A stretch of DNA of 64,000 nucleotides from Paenibacillus_AB hodogayensis (lineage in GTDB: Bacteria; Bacillota; Bacilli; Paenibacillales; NBRC-103111), in assembly GCF_039536325.1 (NCBI RefSeq), contig NZ_BAAAYO010000001.1:1-64000 (forward strand), read 5' to 3'. Below the pieces are notes generated by a model. The model was given only the letters and a program-made list of their open reading frames with translations, was not told the origin of the DNA and made no database searches. How positions within the stretch are numbered: position 1 is the stretch's first letter; each line of letters starts with the position of its first letter. Of the stretch, positions 9,066 through 17,043 are shown piece after piece. The position numbers were made by a program, and so were the translations under genes.

Positions 9066-11087
9066 TCATTCATACCAGGAAGCCTGCATCCGGAACAATC
9101 GGTCGTATTCGCCGCCCTGGCTCATCAATTCGTCGTGGCTCCCCTGCTCGACAAGCCGGCCTTCCTTCAGCACGAAGATGGTGTCGGCGAGCTTCGCCGC
9201 CCCGAGCCGGTGCGTCACGAGCAGCGCAGACCGCCCTTCGGTCACGCGCATAAACAGCTCGAATGCATCTCTTTCGGCCTGTGGATCGAGCGCCGCCGTC
9301 GGTTCGTCGAAAAATACAAAATCCGCTTGACGCAGCAGCGCCCGCGCGGTGACGATCTTCTGCCATTCTCCTCCTGACGGCTCGAGCCCCCCGAACGGCG
9401 CGCCGATTTGCCGATCGAGCTCGCGCTGCCTGCTTCCCGCAGCGTTTAGGGCGGCCAGCAGGACCGGATCGTCGTCGATGGCCGACAGCCGGCCGAGCGC
9501 AACAAGCTCCCGCAGCGTCAGGTGCAGCTTGGCGAAGTCCTGGAATACGGCCGCGAGACTGCCTTCGGCGGGAACAACGCCCCCGTCCTCCGCGTCCGCA
9601 TCGGTTCCGGGGAGACAATTGTCTGCGCTGCCGTCATACAGTCGCCCGCCTTCCCGCAACGCCTCTCCGCTGCCTCCATACTGCTCCTCAACTTCCCGCG
9701 ACACCTTGCGGCTGCGCGCCTCCTTGCGTCGCCAGACGATCTCGCCCGACGACGGCGCGTACAGGCCGGCCAGCAGCTTGACGAGCGTCGACTTGCCCGA
9801 GCCGTTCTCGCCAACCAGCGCCACCCGACAGCCGGGCGGTATCGTCAGATCGATACCGCGAATCGTCTCGCTGCCCGCTTCGGCGTAACGGTAACGCAGC
9901 CCGCGCACCTCGAGCTGCAAGCCGCCGATTCCGTCTGCTGCGGCAGCCGCAAGTTCCTTTCCTACGGAAACGGTGTGCGGATCGCTTGTTGCTCCGGCAC
10001 TCCGGACGATGCCATCCGCCCCGCAAGCCGTATGCCGCTCGCCGCCCGCCCCCCACGTCTGCGTCGCCTCCGTCCGCCTCTCATCTGTCCCGAAGCGGCC
10101 GTCCTCGTCCAGTTCGAGGTAAGCGCGAAAATCTTGCCAGCGCCGTCCTAGCCGGCGCAGCGCAATCAGACTGGCGTTCAGCCTAGGCAGCAGCGATACA
10201 AGCATCGTAACCGCCATGAACAGGATGGAAAAATCTCCGGCGGATAAGCCGCGCGAGACGGGCAGCAGCACGAGGAAAGCTGCCAGTAGACCGCCGACCA
10301 GAGCCGCAAGCAATTCCGGTCCGATACTGCGCAGCTCGGACGAGCGGATCGCCTTCGCGGTTTGCGCGGCCTGGGCATCGTACAGAACCCGCCACCTGTC
10401 TGCCAGCAAGCCGCCCAGTCCGAACAAGCGGATTTCTTTGGCTGCCTCGCGTCCGGTCATCAAGGAGGCGTAGTACGCAAGCAGTCTGCGTTCCGCCGCT
10501 TGGGCTTGACCAACTGCCTCCACGCGGTCTGCCGAGCGGCCGGATACGACAGCGAGCAGCAAGGCGGACATGATGACGGTCGCTGACGCAAGCCACTGGC
10601 CGTATGCAAGTAGAAGGCCGAATAGCATAATGGCGCGTAACCCCGTTTGCACCATTTCTACGCCGGTATTGAACGTGTCGTATACCGATGCCTGCATCGC
10701 CCGTTCGCGTCGGTCTTTGATGGCCGGGGATTCGGCTGCGGCAAGCGGGAGACGGGAGGTCTTGCGGAGGAGAAGCCGCTGACCTTCCAGCGTACCTAGC
10801 TCGTTCAAACGCGTCTGTGCCATCGGGATCGGCACGCCGAGCGCAATATTGCCGACGACGAGCAAGAAGGCAAACGATGCGGCGGCAGCGATGATCGGGG
10901 TGATCGGTTCACCCGGGCTCCACCGCTGGATGCGGTCGACGAGCATTTTCACGAGCCACAGCTCCGCAGGCAGAACAGGTACGGCAAGCAGCAGCGCCAG
11001 CGCCAGCACGAGAACCGGCTTCCGTTCCGCACGATACAGGACGGCGGCAGCCTCACGAAAACTTCGTATCATTTCGGTGATACGCAT
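9066..11087 (-). CDS. ABC exporter, fused permease and ATPase (first of a pair)
   Basis: 673 residues: six transmembrane helices, a long low-complexity linker around residues 335-385, and an ATPase domain. Walker A is GENGSGKSTL, the signature is PSGGEWQK instead of LSGGQ, and Walker B is FVFFDEPT with the catalytic Glu. Between Walker A and the Q-loop lies an acidic insertion of roughly 45 residues that is not typical of the family. The ATG follows AAAGGATG at rather short spacing; an in-frame ATG four codons later is possible. It overlaps or nearly abuts the next ABC gene, so the two should be one operon and may form a heterodimer. The substrate cannot be inferred. Confidence 0.78.
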   Translation of the reverse strand: MRITEMIRSFREAAAVLYRAERKPVLVLALALLLAVPVLPAELWLVKMLVDRIQRWSPGEPITPIIAAAASFAFLLVVGNIALGVPIPMAQTRLNELGTLEGQRLLLRKTSRLPLAAAESPAIKDRRERAMQASVYDTFNTGVEMVQTGLRAIMLFGLLLAYGQWLASATVIMSALLLAVVSGRSADRVEAVGQAQAAERRLLAYYASLMTGREAAKEIRLFGLGGLLADRWRVLYDAQAAQTAKAIRSSELRSIGPELLAALVGGLLAAFLVLLPVSRGLSAGDFSILFMAVTMLVSLLPRLNASLIALRRLGRRWQDFRAYLELDEDGRFGTDERRTEATQTWGAGGERHTACGADGIVRSAGATSDPHTVSVGKELAAAAADGIGGLQLEVRGLRYRYAEAGSETIRGIDLTIPPGCRVALVGENGSGKSTLVKLLAGLYAPSSGEIVWRRKEARSRKVSREVEEQYGGSGEALREGGRLYDGSADNCLPGTDADAEDGGVVPAEGSLAAVFQDFAKLHLTLRELVALGRLSAIDDDPVLLAALNAAGSRQRELDRQIGAPFGGLEPSGGEWQKIVTARALLRQADFVFFDEPTAALDPQAERDAFELFMRVTEGRSALLVTHRLGAAKLADTIFVLKEGRLVEQGSHDELMSQGGEYDRLFRMQASWYE

Positions 11088-11292
11088 TCATCCTTTCTTT
11101 AACGGTTCTCCGTCCGGTTCCGGAACGCGTCGCGCTCCGAATTTGAAAACCTTTTCATTGTACAACGCGCCAAGCCACGAAGCCACGGAAAAAACGATTG
11201 AAACCGTTCTTTATCCGCGCATGCGAAAGAAGCCGGACATACAGCCCGACTCCTTGTTTGATCTTGGCGCGAACACATCCAAGCTCCGCTTT

Positions 11293-12264
11293 TTATATGG
11301 TAACCGTATCGCGCTCTTCGGCCGCCTTGTACGCCGCCAGCGTAAAAGCCAGCGTCCGCATGCCGTCGGCATAGCCGCACAAGATCGCCTCGCCCGAGCC
11401 TGCCGCTACCGCCTCGACGAACGCTTTGTCCTGCTCGTATACGGGGTCCTGCTTGGACGTTATCGTGATATTCTGCTGATCGTCGATAATCGTCAGCGTT
11501 TTGCCGTTGCCGGTCAATTGAAGGAAAAAGTTCGGGCCGATAATCTTGATTTCCGAGCCGCTGTGGTAAGTCGAGATGCACGATTCCGTAATCGTGCCGA
11601 CCGCGCCCGATTCCATCGAGAACGTCACAGCGCCGGCGTCGGGGATCGTCGCTTCCGGATTTTGCGTCTTGATCGTATTGCGGCCGAATTGGGCCGTCAC
11701 TTCCTTGTACTCTCCGACGAGGTAGCGGATCATATCGACCTGATGCGTCACCGCGTCGCCCAGGTTGCCGTTGGACATATGCTGCTGCTTCCACCAAGGC
11801 GCCGGATGCGAGCCGCCGATGCGGAACGCCTGAATCAGATGCACCGTCTTGTCCTGCAAATATTGCTTCGCCTGCTGCACCGTGTCATAGTAACGCAGCA
11901 CGTAGCCGACCGAAGTCAGTATGCCTCCTTCGCGGATTGCCTGTTCCTTGCGCCCTACCGATTCCAGCTCCAGCCCGAGCGGCTTCTCGACAAATACGTG
12001 GATGCCCCGCTTGGCCGCGATTTCCTCAAGGTCGCCACGTGCGAACTGCGGCACGCAGATGAAGACCGCATCGATTTCTTCCGGATTCAGCAGCGCGTCG
12101 GCGCTTTCCGTTACGCGTGCTCCCAGTGCGGCTGCCGTCTTTTGGGCGCCCTCCGTATTCAAGTCGAACACGGTTACGATTTTCGCTTGCTCCACCTTTT
12201 TAAGAGCATTAATGTGGCTTTGGGCGATTCCGCCAGCGCCTATCAGTCCGATTTTTACCGTCAT
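11293..12264 (-). CDS. Gfo/Idh/MocA family oxidoreductase (second gene of pair)
   Basis: 323 residues with an N-terminal Rossmann fold (GLIGAGGIAQSH) and the family motif EKPLGLE near residue 95, whose lysine is catalytic in characterised members. Such enzymes oxidise or reduce sugars, inositols or sugar derivatives with a bound or free nicotinamide cofactor. It lies 73 bp downstream of another oxidoreductase of the same superfamily, and AraC and LacI regulators lie divergently behind that gene, so a regulated sugar or polyol pathway is likely. Individual substrates cannot be read from sequence in this family. Confidence 0.85.
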   Translation of the reverse strand: MTVKIGLIGAGGIAQSHINALKKVEQAKIVTVFDLNTEGAQKTAAALGARVTESADALLNPEEIDAVFICVPQFARGDLEEIAAKRGIHVFVEKPLGLELESVGRKEQAIREGGILTSVGYVLRYYDTVQQAKQYLQDKTVHLIQAFRIGGSHPAPWWKQQHMSNGNLGDAVTHQVDMIRYLVGEYKEVTAQFGRNTIKTQNPEATIPDAGAVTFSMESGAVGTITESCISTYHSGSEIKIIGPNFFLQLTGNGKTLTIIDDQQNITITSKQDPVYEQDKAFVEAVAAGSGEAILCGYADGMRTLAFTLAAYKAAEERDTVTI

Positions 12265-12298
12265 GTCCCTGTTTCATCCTCCCGGATTGTCTTTGCCT

Positions 12299-12373
12299 CG
12301 GTCAAGCCGAAGCTTGACGTTTTTGCCCGTTTTTATCTTATCGGTCAAGCGGAAGCTTGACGCTTTTGCCGGT
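12299..12373 (-). repeat. Tandem 32-bp duplication carrying two tetraloop hairpins
   Basis: Segments 12299-12330 and 12342-12373 match at 29 of 32 positions (period 43 bp). The right-hand copy encodes the last residues of the oxidoreductase gene ending at 12338; the left-hand copy lies beyond its stop codon in another frame. On the coding strand each folds into a 7-bp stem, GTCAAGC/GCTTGAC, with loop TTCC in the first and TTCG in the second. The latter is a canonical C(UUCG)G tetraloop. No T-run follows, so processing or stabilisation of the mRNA is as likely as termination. Confidence 0.85.
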
Positions 12374-13357
12374 TGCGATAGACTCGTCGATCGCAAAGCT
12401 GACTTCCATCGACTTGTACGCGTCAGAGAACTCGCAGCGGGTCGGCGTATTGTTCCGCACCGAGGCGATAAAGTCGTTGATCTCCTCGACGAACGGATGG
12501 TGGGATACGTCGCCGCTATCCGGCAGAATGGTAGGAATTGTAGCATAATCTTTCTGTCCCGGCAACTTATGGCTGAACAATTGGTTGTTCATGATCGCGC
12601 CCTTCTCGCCGAGCAGATGGATATTGAACTTGTACGGCGTCTTGCATTCGAGCGATGACGATACTTTGCCGATGCCCCCGTTCTTCAGCTTGAAGATAGC
12701 GACCGCGTTCGGATCGAACTCGTATTCCGAATCCGCCCACGTCCGACAGCTGTATGCGCTGACCTCGGTAATGTCCCCGGCAAAAAACCGGACCGCGTCC
12801 ACCGCATGGCAGCCTGCGGACAGCATGCTGCTGCCGCCCAGCGCCTTGGTCCTGCTCCAGCGGTACTGTCCGTATTGCGGACCGACGTGATGCCAGTAAT
12901 CGATCTGTGCCATGTAGACGCGCCCGATCGCGTCATCGTCGATAAGTGCTTTCGTATTGGAAAAGGACGGATTCCAGCGAAGGACGAAGCTGGCCACGGT
13001 TCGCACCGGATTCTTCTCCAGCGCGTCGGCCATCGCCCATAAGCCGGCGCGGTCCATGGACAGCGGCTTCTCGATGACAAGATGCTTGCCGTTTTGCGCC
13101 GCCAGCACCGTCTGCTCGGGCCGCAAGTCCGGCGTCGAGCACAATACGATGGCGTCCACATCCGGCGCCTGAACCGTCTCCTCATAGCTCGGGGAGATGC
13201 GTGCTTCGATGCCGAGCTCGGCCAGCCTGGCCTTCGCATTCTCCGTATGCTTGCTCACGATGGCGACAACCTCAGCGTCCGTCCTGGCCGAAATCGCTTT
13301 CAAATATTCCCCTGCTACCCATCCCGTGCCTACCACGGCAAAACGCAATGCTCCCAT
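12338..13357 (-). CDS. Gfo/Idh/MocA family oxidoreductase (first gene of pair)
   Basis: 339 residues with the nucleotide-binding start MGALRFAVVGTGWVAGEYL and the motif VIEKPLSMDRAG near residue 95. The start at 13357 is fixed by AGGAGG seven bases upstream; the longer open frame to 13525 crosses AT-rich promoter sequence. It is probably co-transcribed with the oxidoreductase at 11293-12264 and is divergent from an AraC regulator at 13657. The last codons are duplicated just behind the stop (12299-12373). The likely substrate is a sugar or cyclitol. Confidence 0.87.
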   Translation of the reverse strand: MGALRFAVVGTGWVAGEYLKAISARTDAEVVAIVSKHTENAKARLAELGIEARISPSYEETVQAPDVDAIVLCSTPDLRPEQTVLAAQNGKHLVIEKPLSMDRAGLWAMADALEKNPVRTVASFVLRWNPSFSNTKALIDDDAIGRVYMAQIDYWHHVGPQYGQYRWSRTKALGGSSMLSAGCHAVDAVRFFAGDITEVSAYSCRTWADSEYEFDPNAVAIFKLKNGGIGKVSSSLECKTPYKFNIHLLGEKGAIMNNQLFSHKLPGQKDYATIPTILPDSGDVSHHPFVEEINDFIASVRNNTPTRCEFSDAYKSMEVSFAIDESIATGKSVKLPLDR

Positions 13358-13433
13358 ATAAACTCCTCCTCGAAAGTGGCTGTTGCGATCTAAACCCGGT
13401 GCGATCCTTGTCAAGCAGCTTTCTTCCATCTCC

Positions 13434-13439
13434 ATTATA
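13434..13439 (-). promoter_or_regulatory. Probable -10 element for the oxidoreductase pair
   Basis: A perfect TATAAT on minus lies about 77 bp upstream of the oxidoreductase start at 13357. No good -35 hexamer is found at 16-18 bp, which would fit activation by the divergent AraC-type regulator. That link is inference. Confidence 0.4.
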
Positions 13440-13548
13440 ATCAGGAAGTTGTGAAGATGAAATGAATATTTGTTGTTAACTAACATAAATTTGTTTGTTT
13501 TAAACATTTTATCACGAAACCGCACCGTTCACCACAAAAATTCGGCCG

Positions 13549-13577
13549 TTGTGATCCGTTACCGTTCGGGCTATGAT
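13549..13577 (+). promoter_or_regulatory. Sigma-A-like promoter for the AraC/LacI regulator pair
   Basis: TTGTGA (13549-13554) and TATGAT (13572-13577) are separated by 17 bp, about 80 bp before the GTG start at 13657. Confidence 0.55.
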
Positions 13578-13656
13578 AGTGGTATCGCTTACGGCGGTTC
13601 GACGAGAACGGAATGCGCAATCGTTTCGGATCGCCCTGTCCCAAAGGAGTGGATTC

Positions 13657-14592
13657 GTGGTGAGCTACGAGAAATTCGAACTGCGTGAAGAGCTGGCGAT
13701 TCGGAGAATGGTTACGTTTTTTTACAGGGAAATGCCGAAGGACTACTTCTTCGACGGGGAACGGCACGACTTCTGGGAAATCGTCTATGTGGACAAAGGC
13801 GAATGGGACGTGACGGTGGACGGCGATCCTTTCCATTTGGAGCAGGGCGACCTGGTCTTCTACGGGCCGAACGAGTTTCACCGCGGGGGCGCAGCGCAGA
13901 AATCGTCGCCCAACGTCATTATTCTTACCTTTGAATGCGATTCGCCGGCGATGGACTATTTCGGCGTTCATCGGGTATTCCGTCTGGACGAGAAGGAGCG
14001 CGCCGTTTTCGCCAGTCTGGTGAAGGCCGGCTTCGAGGCGTTCGATCCGCCCATCGACTCGCCGAAAATGCGCAGCCTGCACCGCCGGGAGGATGCGCCC
14101 TTCGGCAGCGAGCAGTTGATCCGCAACCATCTGGAAAACCTGCTGATTCACCTGATCCGGCGCAAAGCCATAACGACCGCTGCCGAGAAGCCCGCGGAAA
14201 AACCGGCCTCGGCGGTCAAGGAGAATATTGCGACGGGCATCGCCACGGAAGCAATCGAGTATTTGAAAGCGAACATCGCCGAGGATTTGACCGTGGACGA
14301 GCTATGCCGTCGCTTCCAGGTCAGCCGCACGCAGTTGAAGGCGGCCATCCGCCAGCAGACGGGCCTGGGCGTTATGGAAGCATTTAACCATATGAAAATC
14401 GAACGAGCCAAGCTGCTCATTCGAGAGGAAATGCTCAATTATACGGAAATCGCCGAATTGCTCGGCTACAGCAGCATCCATTATTTTTCCAGACAATTCA
14501 AGAAGCTGACGAACATGACCCCGACCGAATACGCGCGCTCCGTCAAGCTGCGGGCGATCGACGATCAGAGCGGATGCTGGGGCTTGTTCTGA
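13657..14592 (+). CDS. AraC-family transcriptional regulator with cupin-type sensor domain
   Basis: About 311 residues. The N-terminal part (FWEIVYVDKGEWDVTVDG, then a GDLVFYGPNEFH segment near residue 70) is a cupin-like effector domain. The last 100 residues carry two AraC helix-turn-helix motifs (LTVDELCRRFQVSRTQLK and YTEIAELLGYSSIHYFSRQF). The GTG at 13657 (or 13660) is chosen because AAAGGAG lies 7-10 bases upstream; the open frame reaches back to 13573 without a site. It is divergent from two oxidoreductases and 17 bp upstream of a LacI regulator, so it probably controls the oxidoreductases in response to a sugar-like ligand. Confidence 0.85.
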   Translation: MVSYEKFELREELAIRRMVTFFYREMPKDYFFDGERHDFWEIVYVDKGEWDVTVDGDPFHLEQGDLVFYGPNEFHRGGAAQKSSPNVIILTFECDSPAMDYFGVHRVFRLDEKERAVFASLVKAGFEAFDPPIDSPKMRSLHRREDAPFGSEQLIRNHLENLLIHLIRRKAITTAAEKPAEKPASAVKENIATGIATEAIEYLKANIAEDLTVDELCRRFQVSRTQLKAAIRQQTGLGVMEAFNHMKIERAKLLIREEMLNYTEIAELLGYSSIHYFSRQFKKLTNMTPTEYARSVKLRAIDDQSGCWGLF

Positions 14593-14609
14593 GGATAGGG
14601 GGGATTGTC

Positions 14610-15677
14610 ATGCCGCGAAAAAAAGCGGTGACGCTGAGCGACCTGTCCAGACAGCTCGGCTTGTCGGTGTATACCGTCTCGAAGGCGCTGCGCGGCCTTC
14701 CCGGCATGTCCGAGGAAACCCGCGCCGCCGTCGTCAAGGCCGCCGCCAAGCTCGGTTACCGTACCAAGGACCAGGAGCGCAGCCTCGCTGTGGAACGAAT
14801 ACCGATCATCCCTCACCAGCAGCGCCACTTCAAGTTTATCATTTCCGGACAAACCGGCAATTCGCGCATGTATCAGCTGCTGCTGGAAGGGCTTCAGGAG
14901 AAATTAAGCGAATACGGCCACTTGATCGAGACGCTGGTCCTGCCGTCCGGGCTGAATGCCCCGGCTTCGTTCGCGGCCTGGACCGAGAGGCATCATCTGC
15001 AGTTCGTCGACGGCGTCTTCCTCCCCCCGATGCTGCCTCCCCCGTATGAGAAGCTGCTGCTCGGGCTGGACATTCCGCGCGTGCTGCTCAACTTCCCTCC
15101 GCCGTCCGCGGAGACAGACAGCCTCGCCTGGGACGTCGGGACGGCGATTCACCAGTCCGTCCGCCACCTGCTGGACAACGGCCACAGGCGCATTCTGTAC
15201 GTCGGCAGCATCCACGATCACCGCGGCCTCGCCCTGCGCTGGCACAGCTTCGTGAACGCGATGCGCGAGACGGGTCAGGAGCCTGTGGCCGCCGAGCACG
15301 TGACCGGGAGGTTCGCTCTGCGCGACTTGTGGCTGCGCGAGATAGCGGAGAAGCTGCCGGCTATGGGCGCCACCGCCATCCTGTGCGCGGTCGGGGATAA
15401 TCTGGCGTGGATTTACCATGCCTGCAGCTCGCTTGGCCTGCGCATACCCGACGATTGCTCGCTGATCAGTCTGGAGCACGAAGCGCTCGAGACTATGCCG
15501 GAGCTGTCGCGCCCGATTCTGCTGATCCGCGAAACCGGCGTGAGGGCGGCGGAGCGCATGCTGTGGCGGCTCGCCAACCCGGGCTTGCCGTTCGAGCATA
15601 TTTTGCTGCAGGGCGGCTTCTTCAAGGGCAAGACCGTCCTTCCGCGAAAGGAAGACGAAGCCCGCAGGCGGCGATAG
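14610..15677 (+). CDS. LacI-family transcriptional regulator
   Basis: About 355 residues. The N-terminal helix-turn-helix VTLSDLSRQLGLSVYTVSKA and hinge are followed by a periplasmic-binding-protein-like sensor domain (DGVFLPPMLPPP; later GATAILCAVGDNLAW). The start at 14610 (MPRKKAVT) lies behind a GGGGGG-type site; the upstream in-frame ATG at 14574 falls inside the AraC gene. It is 17 bp downstream of the AraC gene and presumably in the same transcript. Two regulators of different families beside one oxidoreductase operon suggests activation plus repression; the LacI member may repress in the absence of a sugar. Confidence 0.88.
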   Translation: MPRKKAVTLSDLSRQLGLSVYTVSKALRGLPGMSEETRAAVVKAAAKLGYRTKDQERSLAVERIPIIPHQQRHFKFIISGQTGNSRMYQLLLEGLQEKLSEYGHLIETLVLPSGLNAPASFAAWTERHHLQFVDGVFLPPMLPPPYEKLLLGLDIPRVLLNFPPPSAETDSLAWDVGTAIHQSVRHLLDNGHRRILYVGSIHDHRGLALRWHSFVNAMRETGQEPVAAEHVTGRFALRDLWLREIAEKLPAMGATAILCAVGDNLAWIYHACSSLGLRIPDDCSLISLEHEALETMPELSRPILLIRETGVRAAERMLWRLANPGLPFEHILLQGGFFKGKTVLPRKEDEARRRR

Positions 15678-15697
15678 CGACCGGACGAAGCAGCAAC

Positions 15698-15736
15698 AAA
15701 AAATCCCCGGTTCGTCCGCTAATGGACGAGCCGGGG
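15698..15736 (-). terminator. Terminator hairpin between LacI gene and 59-bp repeats
   Basis: Stem arms CCCCGG-TCGTCC and GGACGA-CCGGGG enclose GCTAAT. Read on minus the hairpin is followed by a six-T run, so it best serves transcripts from the Nudix side (minus). It could also stop the LacI transcript weakly, though no T-run follows on plus. Confidence 0.65.
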
Positions 15737-15769
15737 CAAGCGGTATTGGACGTCGGGAGCACCGGGCCA

Positions 15770-15980
15770 GCGATGGACCCGTTTTGCCCCAACTGGGCGG
15801 AACGGGTCATGCGCAGAGCATCGGGTTTGCGATGAGGGCGTTTGACCCGAGCTGGGCCGAACGGCTCTAGCGCAAAGCATCGGGTCTGCGATGGGTCCGT
15901 TTGACCAGAGCTGGGTGGAACGGTTTGTACGCAAGCATCGGGTTTGCGATGGCCCGTTTTGACGAGGACCGTTAGCGTCT
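15770..15980. repeat. 59-bp tandem repeat with one hairpin per unit
   Basis: Units begin with GCGATG at 15770, 15829, 15888 and 15946 (periods 59, 59, 58); the fourth is partial. Each of the first three contains an inverted repeat. In the first, CCGTTTTGCCC pairs with GGGCGGAACGG around a 5-nt loop, and the others keep most pairs despite base changes. The link reads close to GCATCGGGTTT. The array occupies the space between the terminator at 15698 and the Nudix gene stop. Confidence 0.85.
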
Positions 15981-15986
15981 TGCTTC

Positions 15987-16559
15987 TCAGGAACCGGTGG
16001 AGACTTTGAACAGGCCGGCCTGCTTCAAGGAAGGGACGTCGCTCTCGACTTGCTGCAAGCCCTCGCCTTGGCCGTTAAAGGCGATGTCGACCAGCCATCG
16101 GGTAAACGGAGCCACGTTCATCCCCTCCATCTCCTCCTGATCGAAAAATCCGGCCGCATCGACCTCGTAATTATCCGGAGTCGGCTCCCCGCTTACATAT
16201 TCCATTTCGAAAGCCACATATACGTTATGGATATCCCGGGGCTGGTCGCGCAGCGCCAGAATGCCTACCGCTTTGCTGACAATGCCCGCTTCCTCGGACA
16301 CTTCCCGCTCGATCGTCCGATGGATTTGCTCATGCTGCTCGATATAGCCGCCGGGGTTCGTCCAGTAGCCTTTGCCCGGCTCCTGGGCCCGCCGTACGAG
16401 GAGCACCTTGCCGTCCTTTTTCAACAACGCTCCTACGCCGATGCTGTAGGACCCCCAATGCACGAACGGGCAAGCCGGGCAAGCCAGACGATCGTGGTCG
16501 TCGATCTTGCGTATTTCGAGCTTCGTTCCGCAGCTTGAACAAAATTGTATGGTGGACAT
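15987..16559 (-). CDS. Nudix hydrolase with N-terminal zinc ribbon
   Basis: About 190 residues. A CxxC...CxxC zinc ribbon (CSSCG near residue 8, CPACP near 28) precedes a Nudix domain. The Nudix box is exact: G-x5-E-x7-REVSEEAGI, starting at GGYIEQHE around residue 70. Nudix enzymes hydrolyse nucleoside-diphosphate-linked compounds; zinc-ribbon members include NADH pyrophosphatase-type and ADP-ribose-type proteins, but the substrate here is open. The ATG at 16559 has AGGAG seven bases upstream; the ATG at 16565 overlaps that site. It is divergent from the AraC gene at 17044, and its transcript probably ends at 15698-15736. Confidence 0.85.
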   Translation of the reverse strand: MSTIQFCSSCGTKLEIRKIDDHDRLACPACPFVHWGSYSIGVGALLKKDGKVLLVRRAQEPGKGYWTNPGGYIEQHEQIHRTIEREVSEEAGIVSKAVGILALRDQPRDIHNVYVAFEMEYVSGEPTPDNYEVDAAGFFDQEEMEGMNVAPFTRWLVDIAFNGQGEGLQQVESDVPSLKQAGLFKVSTGS

Positions 16560-16910
16560 CGCCATTCTCCTCTACTCGTTTCGGATGCGATCCCATGGTC
16601 GCAAGCCGATCTGTCGCATCGCCGCGCCGTCTCGACCGTAGCAGTCCCGGCTCGCGACCGCGTATGCGATATCGAGTACTATTGTAAAAGATGCGGGCCG
16701 CTCGTGTAAACAACGATCTGCTTCAACCGATTGTGGCTTATGACGGTAGGTACGCACGCATCCAAAACCGGACACTCGAACCATAGTGCCCAGATACAAT
16801 CCCGACTGGAGATGGGGATGGGGTTTGAGACCGAACCCGCCTGAATGACCGCCAACGAATGCGTTCGTCGCTGGAACTAATGAACGTTACGCGTCTCCGA
16901 TTGGATAACC

Positions 16911-16990
16911 GCAGTATGCAGGAGTTTGCAACAGTATGCAGGAGTATGCAGCGGTATGCAACAGTACACAGCAGTATGCAGCGGCATGCA
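16911..16990. repeat. 10-bp phased tandem repeat upstream of an AraC regulator
   Basis: Eight consecutive 10-bp units with consensus GCAGTATGCA run without indels from 16911 to 16990, ending about 53 bp before the ATG at 17044. The period is close to one DNA helical turn, so any protein recognising the unit would bind on one face. The rest of the 484-bp gap (16560-17043) shows no gene. Confidence 0.85.
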
Positions 16991-17043
16991 GGTCCCTGCC
17001 GGAAATTGGAACTGGATACGAGTTCCCACTGGAGTTGATGCGC

